A stretch of 15,670 bases of DNA from Actinomycetota bacterium. Its GTDB lineage: Bacteria > Actinomycetota > Thermoleophilia > UBA2241. Of the stretch, positions 7,662 to 14,302 are shown in pieces. Made by a program: the position numbers and the translations under genes. Below the pieces are notes generated by a model that saw only the letters and a list, made by a program, of their open reading frames with translations, ran no database searches and had not been told where the DNA came from. Each line of letters begins with the position of its first letter. Positions within the stretch are counted from its first letter, which is position 1. Where the stretch lies: the NCBI GenBank assembly GCA_003132645.1, contig PKYM01000349.1:1-15670 (forward strand), read 5' to 3'.

Positions 7662-7667
7662 GGTGGC

Positions 7668-8327
7668 CTACCTCCCTGCGACTAGCTGATGCATGAGCTT
7701 GACCCCCGCCCCCGCATTTTCGGCGTACCCATCGGCGCCGGCCCGGACCGCGTACTCCGGCGTCACCGCGCCACCTCCCATGGCCACCTGGAAACGCGCC
7801 CGCAGGTCACGAGCAACCAGCAGCCGCGGCACCTGCTCCGCGAAGGGCAGCGACGTGGTCAGGAGCGAGGATAGCCCGATGACGTCGGCATTGCAGTCCA
7901 AGGCCTTGTCGATAATGAGATCGGGCTTCAGATCGTGGCCGAGATCGTGAACCGTGAAACCGGCTGCGCGCAGCATGGCGGTCATGATGTTGCGCCCGAT
8001 ATCGTGGATGTCCCCCTGCACCTGCGCCAGCACGATCGTGCCTTTTTTGCCGACGGCGACGTCGTCTCGGGTGAGTGCTGCGCGCAGGATGTCCATCGAC
8101 TCGTCCATGGCGCCTGCGGCCATGATCAGATCTGGCAGAAAGTACTCCATGGCCTCGAACTTCTCCCCGACCGTGTTGATCCCGACCGTGAGGGCGTCGA
8201 CGATGCTCTGTGCCGGATACCCGGACCCCAAGGCGTCCTCCGCCAGCTTGGGCACCGCGTCCGTTTCCAGGGCCACCATGGCCTCAGTGATCCTTTTCAG
8301 CGTGTCGTCGTTCGCATGGTGCTTCAC
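7668..8327 (-). CDS. Methylamine-type corrinoid (cobalamin-binding) protein, MtmC/MttC-like
   Basis: 219 residues, the usual length for methyltransferase corrinoid proteins. The N-terminal helical cap domain (about 1-90) includes 'EKFEAMEYFLPDLIMAAGAM'. The Rossmann-like B12 domain (about 95-219) has the DxHxxG motif in 'GDIHDIGRNI', giving His108 as the lower cobalt ligand, then 'GLSSLLTTS' and 'MGGGAVTPEYA', which hold the cofactor tail. It accepts the methyl group from the MtmB-like enzyme encoded 6 bases downstream and should pass it to a tetrahydrofolate or CoM methyltransferase not found here. GTG start at 8327 with AGGAGGT 7 bases upstream. Gene order and spacing make this the cognate partner. 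Confidence 0.92.
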   Translation of the reverse strand: MKHHANDDTLKRITEAMVALETDAVPKLAEDALGSGYPAQSIVDALTVGINTVGEKFEAMEYFLPDLIMAAGAMDESMDILRAALTRDDVAVGKKGTIVLAQVQGDIHDIGRNIMTAMLRAAGFTVHDLGHDLKPDLIIDKALDCNADVIGLSSLLTTSLPFAEQVPRLLVARDLRARFQVAMGGGAVTPEYAVRAGADGYAENAGAGVKLMHQLVAGR

Positions 8328-8371
8328 GGCGCGGACCTCCTATGGTGCTGGGAAGACGGTAACGGTGAGCC

Positions 8372-8392
8372 AGGCGGCCCGGACGGCCGCCT
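8372..8392 (-). promoter_or_regulatory. 8-bp stem-loop upstream of the corrinoid-protein gene
   Basis: AGGCGGCC, five-base loop, GGCCGCCT: a perfect inverted repeat about 45 bases upstream of the corrinoid-protein start, in the 259-base gap after the permease gene. There is no T-run. It could be a processing or attenuation site that separates expression of the permease from the enzymes. Nothing else is evident in that gap. Confidence 0.35.
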
Positions 8393-8586
8393 TGTCGTCA
8401 GCGATGAATCGCCAGGTCGCGCTTCACCGCGAGCGGCAATCTCATCGTCGACGCTCTCGGCGCTGTCCCGACAAAACCTCGCTCATCATGGTCGACTCAC
8501 TGGCCGCGCGTCTCGGCGGTTGCCCGACGACTCGCGGGCGAACTTCCACCGGCTCGGCGCGACCAGTGAGCGACGACGCCGGCTCG

Positions 8587-10056
8587 CTAAACGCCCGAGG
8601 TCGCCTTCTCGGCGATTGCGACCTCCGATTCCGCCGGTTCAGCGAGCGGGGCGGCGACGCCTTCGACGTCTCTCGAGGACTTGGTGATCAGCCTGCGCAA
8701 CAGGGCGTACACGGCGCCGGCGACGACGAAGCCGACCAGGAAGGCGATATCCCCGTACTGCAGCCAGTGCGACGATCCATAGCCAATGTAGAGCGACGTG
8801 TCCATGAACGGTATCGCGACCACGAAGCCGATCAACATGGCGGCCAGAGCATCCCAGCCGGGGCGAAGGAGGTCACTCCTGACGAGGTGCATAACGTCCG
8901 GCCGACCGCGACGGCGCCACCAGTCCACCATCTGCACGGCCACGAAGGGCGGGATCCAGTAGGTGATGAACAGCAGGACATTGGTGAACTTCGTGGCGAA
9001 CGTGCCCTGGTGCAGCCAGAGGGTCAGAAGGAACGCGAGGATCGTCACCACGACTGCCACATATGGTCTCTTGATGCGGGCGCCCGTCGCCTGCAGGGCC
9101 AGCGAACCGGAGTAGTCGTTGACGGCGTTGACCGTGATCGTGCCGATCACGATCGCCACCAGGGCGATCACGCCCAGGGCGCCTCCACCCACGAGGTGCT
9201 GGATGCCTGCCGAGGTGTCGTTCACGATGATGGCTGCGGCCGCGAGCCCCAAGAGCTCGATCCACGCGGACGAGAGTCCTACCCCGGCAAGGGTCAACCA
9301 GAATATCGCCACGCGGGAGGTGTCCGGCTTCATGTAGCGGCTGTAGTCAGAGGCATAGGCAGACCAGGGGATCACGAAGCTCGCCGAGATCGTCGTCATT
9401 AGGAGAAAGCCGCCGAAGAGCGCGCCACCGTGCGCAGCGTTCGGCGTGCTGAACTTGCCGATGTCGATGATCTTGATCGTGATCACGAGGAACATGAGAC
9501 CGAGGACGATCGACATCCACTTCTCAGCGGTCTGCACGATCTCATAGCCCCAGAGGCCCACGAGGCCCTGAAGGATGAGGATGACGGCGAGCCCGAGCCA
9601 GAACGGTACGTGGACGAGGATATTGAGCGCCTCGGCGCCGAAGATCGCGTTGATCGCGTCCCATGCCGTGCAGGACGCCCACTGCAGCAGGCCCGGCAGT
9701 ATCACCGTCCTGCCGAAGGGCAACCGTGCCAGCGGTAGCTGGCCCACGCCGGTCCGCGGCCCCCAAGTACAGAGGATCGCGACGAGAAGACCTCCAAGCA
9801 GAGTGCCAAAGACGATAGCGACCGCGCCGAGCCAGAAGCCGAGACCGATGTAGCTCGCCGTCGCCAGGGTCCCGATGAAGAAGGCGGACGGGACGAGGTT
9901 GGGCGTGAACCATACGGTGAAGATCCGGTGCAGGCGACCGTAGCGGTTGTCCACCGGGATCGGCGCCATGCCGTGCATCTCGAGGACACGCTGACCCTCA
10001 CCCGAGGGCATCTTCCCCCCGAATACACCTTCCTCGCCTTCTGGCATGTCAGGCAT
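8587..10056 (-). CDS. NCS1-family nucleobase/hydantoin-type permease
   Basis: 489 residues, an integral membrane protein with about 12 hydrophobic segments after a ~45-residue hydrophilic N-terminus. It resembles the nucleobase:cation symporter-1 family (PF02133; CodB, Mhp1, allantoin and purine-cytosine permeases). Typical segments are 'VWFTPNLVPSAFFIGTLA' (first helix), 'LPLARLPFGRTVILPGLLQW', 'IPWSAYASDYSRYMKP' and 'TITVNAVNDYSGSLALQATG'. ATG at 10056 is chosen because AGGAGG lies 9 bases upstream; an in-frame upstream start at 10119 would add 21 residues without a binding site. Encoded with codA, it probably imports the ring substrate processed by the downstream enzymes. NCS1 substrates range from cytosine to hydantoins, which fits either a methylated pyrimidine or a creatinine/hydantoin-type solute. 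Confidence 0.9.
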   Translation of the reverse strand: MPDMPEGEEGVFGGKMPSGEGQRVLEMHGMAPIPVDNRYGRLHRIFTVWFTPNLVPSAFFIGTLATASYIGLGFWLGAVAIVFGTLLGGLLVAILCTWGPRTGVGQLPLARLPFGRTVILPGLLQWASCTAWDAINAIFGAEALNILVHVPFWLGLAVILILQGLVGLWGYEIVQTAEKWMSIVLGLMFLVITIKIIDIGKFSTPNAAHGGALFGGFLLMTTISASFVIPWSAYASDYSRYMKPDTSRVAIFWLTLAGVGLSSAWIELLGLAAAAIIVNDTSAGIQHLVGGGALGVIALVAIVIGTITVNAVNDYSGSLALQATGARIKRPYVAVVVTILAFLLTLWLHQGTFATKFTNVLLFITYWIPPFVAVQMVDWWRRRGRPDVMHLVRSDLLRPGWDALAAMLIGFVVAIPFMDTSLYIGYGSSHWLQYGDIAFLVGFVVAGAVYALLRRLITKSSRDVEGVAAPLAEPAESEVAIAEKATSGV

Positions 10057-10129
10057 AGTCTCCCCCCTCCTAGTGATGCAGGTGTCACGCAGAGATGAAT
10101 GACAATCTATGCGCCGCAACCATGCATGT

Positions 10130-10197
10130 CCAGACGGTCACGCTCCATTGCCGGACCTTCGTGACCAGACCGTCCGCGGGGTCTAGACGGCGTCCGC
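10130..10197. promoter_or_regulatory. Cluster of overlapping inverted repeats upstream of the NCS1 permease gene
   Basis: GGTCACG (10136-10142) pairs with CGTGACC (10160-10166), and GACGGTC (10133-10139) pairs with GACCGTC (10168-10174). AGACC/GGTCT (10167-10171, 10180-10184) follows, and CGTCCGC occurs twice (10171 and 10191). The cluster lies about 75 bases upstream of the permease start, where an operator or structured leader would act. The rest of the 287-base gap to the small membrane protein gene shows nothing else clear. Confidence 0.35.
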
Positions 10198-10343
10198 ATC
10201 AGACGATCAGCAGCTGAGTCGCGGGCAGGTGGAGTAGGGCGGCCCGGTCGGTGTTTGGGCCCCTCTTCGGCTGCTAAGAGCGTCCTTGTGCGGGAACTTC
10301 TTGTGGCAATGCCGATGTCGGCCGGGGCGCCGGGTGCGCGCCG

Positions 10344-10577
10344 TTAGCTCGCGACCTTGTCGGCCGGCGTCCAGGGCGTCATGCTCCAGCGCCCCGAGGT
10401 GTCTCGCGCCCATCTGTAGGCGGGCTTGGTCCACTGCTCGCGCTTCAGGTAGGCGACCACCGCGGCGACCACGGAGAATCCCACGAGCGCCGCAAAGAGG
10501 ACAACGATGAACTTCAGGACGGTGATGGCCCCGTTGGTCGCCCTCACCAGACGGTCGATCAGTTCCATCAGTTTCAT
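10344..10577 (-). CDS. Small single-helix membrane protein, unknown function
   Basis: 77 residues: an amphipathic N-terminus ('MKLMELIDRLVRATNGA'), one strong membrane helix at about 17-44 ('LKFIVVLFAALVGFSVVAAV') and a polar, Trp-rich tail ('YRWARDTSGRWSMTPW') ending at residue 77. ATG at 10577 has GGGGTG about 7 bases upstream, and a second ATG follows at codon 4. It is transcribed toward the NCS1 permease gene 287 bases downstream and could be an accessory subunit or an independent small protein. No family recognised. Coding is supported by the binding site, the coherent helix and the position next to a candidate -10 box at 10614-10619. Confidence 0.6.
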   Translation of the reverse strand: MKLMELIDRLVRATNGAITVLKFIVVLFAALVGFSVVAAVVAYLKREQWTKPAYRWARDTSGRWSMTPWTPADKVAS

Positions 10578-10613
10578 GACCGTGCACCCCCCATTTCAGT
10601 CGTTGTCCGAGAT

Positions 10614-10619
10614 ATCATA
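10614..10619 (-). promoter_or_regulatory. Candidate -10 box for the permease/demethylase operon
   Basis: TATGAT on the minus strand, 37 bases upstream of the small membrane protein start. No good -35 box lies 16-18 bases further upstream, so either an activator is needed or the call is wrong. Confidence 0.3.
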
Positions 10620-10724
10620 CCGTGCCCTCGGGGTCGAAGTGGGCAGAGGTCCCCGCGGCGCGGTGGAAGAGCAACGAGGCGACCTGCCCGACAAGGAGCA
10701 ACGGCACCGGATCGCTCACGCGCG

Positions 10725-10788
10725 CCTGAGAGCGTTGACCCCACAGGCGCCGTCTTCCTGAGAGCGTTGACCCTACAGGCGCCGTCTT
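10725..10788. repeat. Two tandem copies of a 32-bp unit in the divergent intergenic region
   Basis: Copy 1 (10725-10756) and copy 2 (10757-10788) differ at one base (CCCC versus CCCT within the unit). Each contains GAGCGTTGACCC and ACAGGCGCCGTCTT, and a third copy seems to begin with CCTG at 10789. They lie between the two divergent promoters and could be repeated regulator sites or a recent slippage duplication. With two adjoining copies and no spacer this is not a CRISPR array. Confidence 0.85.
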
Positions 10789-10815
10789 CCTGGCGATCGA
10801 GCCGCACAGAATGTG

Positions 10816-10845
10816 TTGACTCGGAACCCTGTCCGTTGCTACAGT
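10816..10845 (+). promoter_or_regulatory. Sigma-70-type promoter of the PyrR-type leader
   Basis: TTGACT (10816-10821), an 18-base spacer, then TACAGT (10840-10845). Transcription would start near 10852, exactly at the first bases of the PyrR-binding-like hairpin. The very short distance between start site and hairpin supports both calls. Confidence 0.75.
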
Positions 10846-10852
10846 TTCGTCG

Positions 10853-10889
10853 ACCTTTAAGTTTGTGTCCCGTGAGACCGAAAAGGGGT
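10853..10889 (+). promoter_or_regulatory. PyrR-binding-type RNA element sequestering a ribosome binding site
   Basis: CCUUU (10854-10858) can pair with AAAGG (10882-10886) as a lower stem. Above it, GUC pairs with GAC around the hexaloop CCGUGA, matching the conserved CNGNGA loop of PyrR anti-antiterminator hairpins (consensus ARUCCNGNGAGGYU). The U-A pair in the upper stem replaces the usual U-G. PyrR binds such hairpins when UMP is abundant. The 3' strand AAAAGGGG (10881-10888) is also the Shine-Dalgarno of the leader peptide 8 bases downstream, so PyrR binding should block its translation. This follows the Thermus-type arrangement rather than the Bacillus antiterminator. No pyrR gene is in the window. 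Confidence 0.75.
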
Positions 10890-10896
10890 GACGACC

Positions 10897-10923
10897 ATGA
10901 TGCAGCCGTCCCGCCCGCCCTAG
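10897..10923 (+). CDS. 8-residue leader peptide MMQPSRPP
   Basis: ATG at 10897, with AAGGGG 8 bases upstream, runs to TAG at 10921-10923. The 5' arm of the terminator is encoded by its last codons and the stop lies in the terminator loop, so a ribosome finishing this peptide would cover the hairpin and allow read-through. The peptide itself is likely unimportant; it serves as a translation sensor. Confidence 0.65.
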   Translation: MMQPSRPP

Positions 10924-10941
10924 TCCAGGGGGGCTTTTTTT
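10913..10941 (+). terminator. Intrinsic terminator (attenuator) at the end of the PyrR-type leader
   Basis: GCCC-G-CCC (10913-10920) pairs with GGGGGGC (10928-10934): seven G-C pairs with one bulged G and a seven-base loop, followed by seven T. It lies after the leader peptide and before the next gene, so it can switch transcription off when the leader is not translated. Confidence 0.85.
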
Positions 10942-11014
10942 ATGCAGCCTCCGCGAATGACGAAACGCAGTCAGAACAGAGTGGCTTAACAGGCTTCACA
11001 GAGAGGGAGTAGCC

Positions 11015-11293
11015 ATGAAGGTCATGTTCACGTGCCAGACGTGCGGAAGCCCAGTTGAGTACGACCTTGTCTCCACGGAGACTCACGAACTGCGGCGATA
11101 TGGTGTTCAACACTACGTGTGTGTGCAACGGTGTCTGATGTGCTCTGACCCCGAGCCGTCGTCTGATTCCTTCACATTCAACGAGCTTCTCCAGCGCCGT
11201 TGCAGCGACTCATCAGCCTTCACACCGACAATCTTTGGGGCGAACTCGACTCTGGTCCCCGAGGTCGTGAAGGCGATCGGCATCACGAGGTGA
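11015..11293 (+). CDS. Small cysteine-rich protein, possible zinc ribbon, unknown function
   Basis: 92 residues. Cys pairs at the N-terminus (C7-x2-C10) and near residues 36-43 ('CVQRCLMC') could bind one metal; the C-terminal half has no recognised domain. ATG at 11015 follows a clear GAGAGGGAG site 6-7 bases upstream. It is the first gene after the PyrR-type attenuator and so the most direct candidate for its control. Third codon positions are less GC-rich than in preT and preA, which hints at separate ancestry or weak constraint. It could also be a non-coding frame; the binding site and Cys pattern tip the balance. Confidence 0.5.
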   Translation: MKVMFTCQTCGSPVEYDLVSTETHELRRYGVQHYVCVQRCLMCSDPEPSSDSFTFNELLQRRCSDSSAFTPTIFGANSTLVPEVVKAIGITR

Positions 11294-11403
11294 GCCACTA
11301 GGGCCAGCACCAGAAGTATGGCGACTTGCGGTCAGCCAGGGGCAAGATGACGCCGGAACGATGACCTGACGCGGGATGAACGCGGAACGTCCGCCCCCGT
11401 CAA

Positions 11404-11441
11404 CCGCCCCGCCCCTTCGACACACTGGAGCGGCGGGGCGG
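11404..11441. terminator. Perfect 10-bp GC hairpin between the Cys-rich gene and preT
   Basis: CCGCCCCGCC (11404-11413) and GGCGGGGCGG (11432-11441) form a very stable stem with an 18-base loop, but no T-run follows. It may end the transcript of the Cys-rich gene (T-less terminators are reported in high-GC bacteria) or insulate preT. The rest of the 295-base gap holds only the -10-like box before preT. Confidence 0.45.
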
Positions 11442-11576
11442 TCCCTGGCCCGGACCCATCCTTGCCCATGCCGCCGCCTGTGCAACCAACGCCGCATGAA
11501 CAGCACCGGGTCATGAGTGTTACTGCGGCCCTTGGACGCCGGGCAGCAACGATCTCATCTGGCCGGGACCGGATGG

Positions 11577-11582
11577 TAAGAT
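11577..11582 (+). promoter_or_regulatory. -10 box placed for a leaderless preT transcript
   Basis: TAAGAT ends 6 bases before the ATG at 11589, so transcription would start at or next to the start codon. This spacing is typical of leaderless mRNAs in actinobacteria and Deinococcus. No clear -35 box is present and the ribosome binding site upstream of 11589 is weak. Confidence 0.4.
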
Positions 11583-11588
11583 TCAAAG

Positions 11589-12974
11589 ATGGACGGTATC
11601 CAACGCAATTTCCAGGAGACCATGCCTCCCCTGTCGCCCGACGAAGCCCTGGCAGAGGCAAACCGCTGCCTCTTCTGCTTCGACGCCCCCTGCATCCGTG
11701 CCTGCCCCACTCAGATCGACATCCCCTCGTTCATCCGGAAGATCGCCACCGGCAATCTGCGGGGCTCCGCCCGGGTGATCATGGAATCAAACCCGCTCGG
11801 CGCCACCTGCGCGCGCGTCTGCCCGGTGGAGGCGCTCTGCGAAGGCGGTTGCGTCTATAACGCGCAGGAGCGCCCGCCGATCCAGATCGGCCGGCTGCAG
11901 CGCCACGCCACCGACTGGCTCATCGATTCCGGCGAAACGACGTTCGCGGCCGGCCCGGACAACGGCAAGAGCGTGGCCTGTATCGGCTCAGGGCCCTCCA
12001 GCCTGGCCGCCGCGGTGCGGCTGCGCGAATGGGGCTACGCGGTCACGCTGTACGAGGCCAAGCCGCGAGGCGGCGGGCTGGATACGTACGGCATCGTATC
12101 GTTCCGGCTGCCCGTGGAGATCTCCCTGGCCGAGGTCGGCCTGGTGGAGCGCACGGGCGCCACCTTCCGCTACAACACGCGCGTGGGCACCGACATCACG
12201 GTGGGCGAACTCCTGAAGCGGCATGACGCCGTCTTCGTGGGCGTGGGGCTGGGGCAGCCCGCTTCCCCCGGCCTGCCGGGCGAGGACCTGCCGGGCGTGC
12301 GCGACACGCTGCCGTTCATCGAGGAGACGAAGTCGCGGCCGCTGGACACGCTGAGCGTGGGCCGCCACGTGCTGGTCATCGGCGCGGGGAACTCCGCCAT
12401 CGACGCCGCCACGGCGGCGGGTCGGCTCGGCGCCGAGTCGGTCACCATCGTCTACCGCCGCTCCAAGGAAGAGATCCCCTGCTACGGATTCGAGTTCGAG
12501 TTCGCCAAGCAGGAGGGCGTCCGCTTCCAGTGGCTGGCGGCGCCGAAGCGGATCGTCGGGTCGGGCAAGGTCGAGGGGCTGGAGTGCGTACGGACCCGCC
12601 TCGGCGAGCCCGACGCGAGGGGGCGCCGCCGCCCCGAGGAGGTGCCGGACTCCACGTTCACGATTCCGGCCGACATGGTCATCAAGGCCGTGGGTCAGGG
12701 GCCGGACAACGGCTTCCTGAGCCATCTTGGCCTGCACCTGAAGGGACCCGATCGCCTGGCCGCGGACCGGGAGACCGGCGCCACGAGCCACCCGCGCGTC
12801 TTCGCAGGCGGCGACATCGTCGACGGCCGGGATGACGCCACGGTCGTGGCCGTCGTAGCCATGGGCCTGCGCGCCGCTGCCGGCCTGGACAGATCCCTCG
12901 GCAGCCCACGAGGCGCCGGTGCCACCGTGCCCGCCCACCCGAAGACGGTCATTCGCAGGAGCGTATCCCGATGA
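11589..12974 (+). CDS. preT: PreT, NAD(P)H-oxidising subunit of dihydropyrimidine dehydrogenase
   Basis: 461 residues. PreT takes electrons from NAD(P)H and passes them through FAD and Fe-S clusters to PreA, which reduces uracil or thymine. The N-terminal Cys domain has C27-x2-C30, C35 and C39 ('CLFCFDAPCIRACP') and C74, C78, C84 and C88 ('CARVCPVEALCEGGC'), as in the E. coli protein and glutamate synthase small subunits. The FAD-binding motif 'CIGSGPSSLAAAVRL' starts at about 131. A second Rossmann motif 'VLVIGAGNSAIDAATAAG' with 'VTIVYRRSKEEIP' binds the nicotinamide nucleotide. 'RVFAGGDIVDG' closes the FAD domain. Start: ATG 11589, possibly leaderless; ATG 11622 also keeps all motifs and has AGGAG, but only 3 bases upstream. 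The stop overlaps the preA start (ATGA). Confidence 0.92.
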   Translation: MDGIQRNFQETMPPLSPDEALAEANRCLFCFDAPCIRACPTQIDIPSFIRKIATGNLRGSARVIMESNPLGATCARVCPVEALCEGGCVYNAQERPPIQIGRLQRHATDWLIDSGETTFAAGPDNGKSVACIGSGPSSLAAAVRLREWGYAVTLYEAKPRGGGLDTYGIVSFRLPVEISLAEVGLVERTGATFRYNTRVGTDITVGELLKRHDAVFVGVGLGQPASPGLPGEDLPGVRDTLPFIEETKSRPLDTLSVGRHVLVIGAGNSAIDAATAAGRLGAESVTIVYRRSKEEIPCYGFEFEFAKQEGVRFQWLAAPKRIVGSGKVEGLECVRTRLGEPDARGRRRPEEVPDSTFTIPADMVIKAVGQGPDNGFLSHLGLHLKGPDRLAADRETGATSHPRVFAGGDIVDGRDDATVVAVVAMGLRAAAGLDRSLGSPRGAGATVPAHPKTVIRRSVSR

Positions 12975-14302
12975 TCCAGAACCCGTCTCCCTCAACGATC
13001 GACCTGAGCTGCAACGTGGCGGGCATCCGGAGCCCGAACCCCTTCTGGCTGGCCTCCGCGCCACCCACGAACAGCGGCGACCAGATCATGCGAGCGTTCG
13101 ACTATGGCTGGGGCGGCGCCGTCTGGAAGACCCTGGGCGACCCGATCATCAACGTGTCGAGCCGGCTCGGCGGGCTGCGCTGGCGCAACCAGCCGCTGAT
13201 GGGCCTGAACAACATCGAGCTCATCACCGACCGGTCGCTCGAGACGAACCTGCGCGAGATCCGCGAGGTCAAGAAGCGCTATCCGAACCATGCCGTGGTC
13301 GTGTCGCTCATGGTGGAGTCGAAGCGCGAGGTCTGGCATGACATCGTCAAGAAGAGTCAGGACACCGGCGCCGACGGCCTGGAACTGAACTTCGGCTGCC
13401 CGCACGGTATGTCGGAGCGTGGCATGGGCGCAGCGGTTGGCCAGGTGCCTGAGTATGCCTGCCAGATCACCGAATGGGTGAAAGAGGCCGCCACCATCCC
13501 CGTGCTGGTCAAGCTGACGCCGAACGTGGCGGACATCCGCTACGCGGCGCGCGCGGCCACGAAGGGCGGGGCGGACGGCCTGTCGCTCATCAACACCATC
13601 AACAGCCTGATAGGCGTCGACCTGGAGACGCTCAAAGTGATGCCGAACGTTGGCGGCAAGTCGAGCCACGGCGGTTACTGCGGCCCGGCGGTCAAGCCGA
13701 TCGCGCTGAACATGCTGAGCCAGATCGGCGCCGACCCCGAGACGGCCCACATGCCGATCTCCGGCATCGGTGGCATCGGCACCTGGCAGGACGCGGCGGA
13801 GTTTCTGCTGCTCGGCGCCGGCGGCGTGCAGGTTTGCACGGCGGCCATGCACTACGGCTACCGCATCGTCGAGGACATGATCGAGGGCCTCGAGAACTAC
13901 ATGCGCCAGAAAGGCTGGCGCACGTTGGCCGACTTCAAGGGCAAGGCCGTGACGCAGGTCGAGGACTGGGGCAACCTGGACCTGAATTACAAGGTCGTAG
14001 CCCGCATCGACCCTGACACCTGCATCCGCTGCAACCTCTGTCACGTAGCCTGCGAAGACGGCGCGCACCAGTGCATCGCGCCGGCGGCACCGCAAGACGA
14101 CGGCCGCGTGCTCGCGCCGGTCGTCGACGAAACTGAATGCGTCGGCTGCAACCTCTGCGCGCTGATCTGCCCCGTGGACGGCTGCATCACCATGACCGAA
14201 ATCGACACCGGCAAGGCGCCCGAGACGTGGCGCGAGTGGCAGAACCGGCTCGCGGCGGGGGCGTCGCCGGACGATCACCCGGGGATGATTTCGGGGCACT
14301 GA
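12971..14302 (+). CDS. preA: PreA, catalytic subunit of dihydropyrimidine dehydrogenase
   Basis: 443 residues. It reduces uracil and thymine to the dihydro forms, the first step of reductive pyrimidine breakdown. The FMN-binding barrel (about 10-320) is related to dihydroorotate dehydrogenase. The active-site loop 'LNFGCPHGMSERGMG' holds the catalytic C143, N140 and H145. Gly142 replaces the Ser found in mammalian DPD and E. coli PreA. 'LTPNVADIR', 'INTINSL' and 'SGIGGIGTWQDAAEFLLLGA' are further family signatures. The C-terminus has two 4Fe-4S ferredoxin motifs: C351, C354, C357, C361 and C390, C393, C396, C400. The extra ~30 residues relative to E. coli (411) are mostly C-terminal. Translationally coupled to preT by the ATGA overlap. 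Dihydropyrimidinase and ureidopropionase genes are not in the window. Confidence 0.94.
   Translation: MIQNPSPSTIDLSCNVAGIRSPNPFWLASAPPTNSGDQIMRAFDYGWGGAVWKTLGDPIINVSSRLGGLRWRNQPLMGLNNIELITDRSLETNLREIREVKKRYPNHAVVVSLMVESKREVWHDIVKKSQDTGADGLELNFGCPHGMSERGMGAAVGQVPEYACQITEWVKEAATIPVLVKLTPNVADIRYAARAATKGGADGLSLINTINSLIGVDLETLKVMPNVGGKSSHGGYCGPAVKPIALNMLSQIGADPETAHMPISGIGGIGTWQDAAEFLLLGAGGVQVCTAAMHYGYRIVEDMIEGLENYMRQKGWRTLADFKGKAVTQVEDWGNLDLNYKVVARIDPDTCIRCNLCHVACEDGAHQCIAPAAPQDDGRVLAPVVDETECVGCNLCALICPVDGCITMTEIDTGKAPETWREWQNRLAAGASPDDHPGMISGH

Noticed and set aside
7954..9402. 482-codon plus-strand frame across the permease and corrinoid genes
   Set aside because: Spans two minus-strand genes plus their gap; no recognisable domain, hence a shadow.
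10057..10119. 21-residue upstream extension of the NCS1 permease
   Set aside because: The AGGAGG site lies within it, positioned for the ATG at 10056.
10725..10792. Tandem repeats considered as a CRISPR array
   Set aside because: Copies adjoin with no spacers and there are only two; no cas genes.
11988..13064. 358-codon open frame opposite preT
   Set aside because: Antisense shadow caused by high GC; composition is not protein-like.
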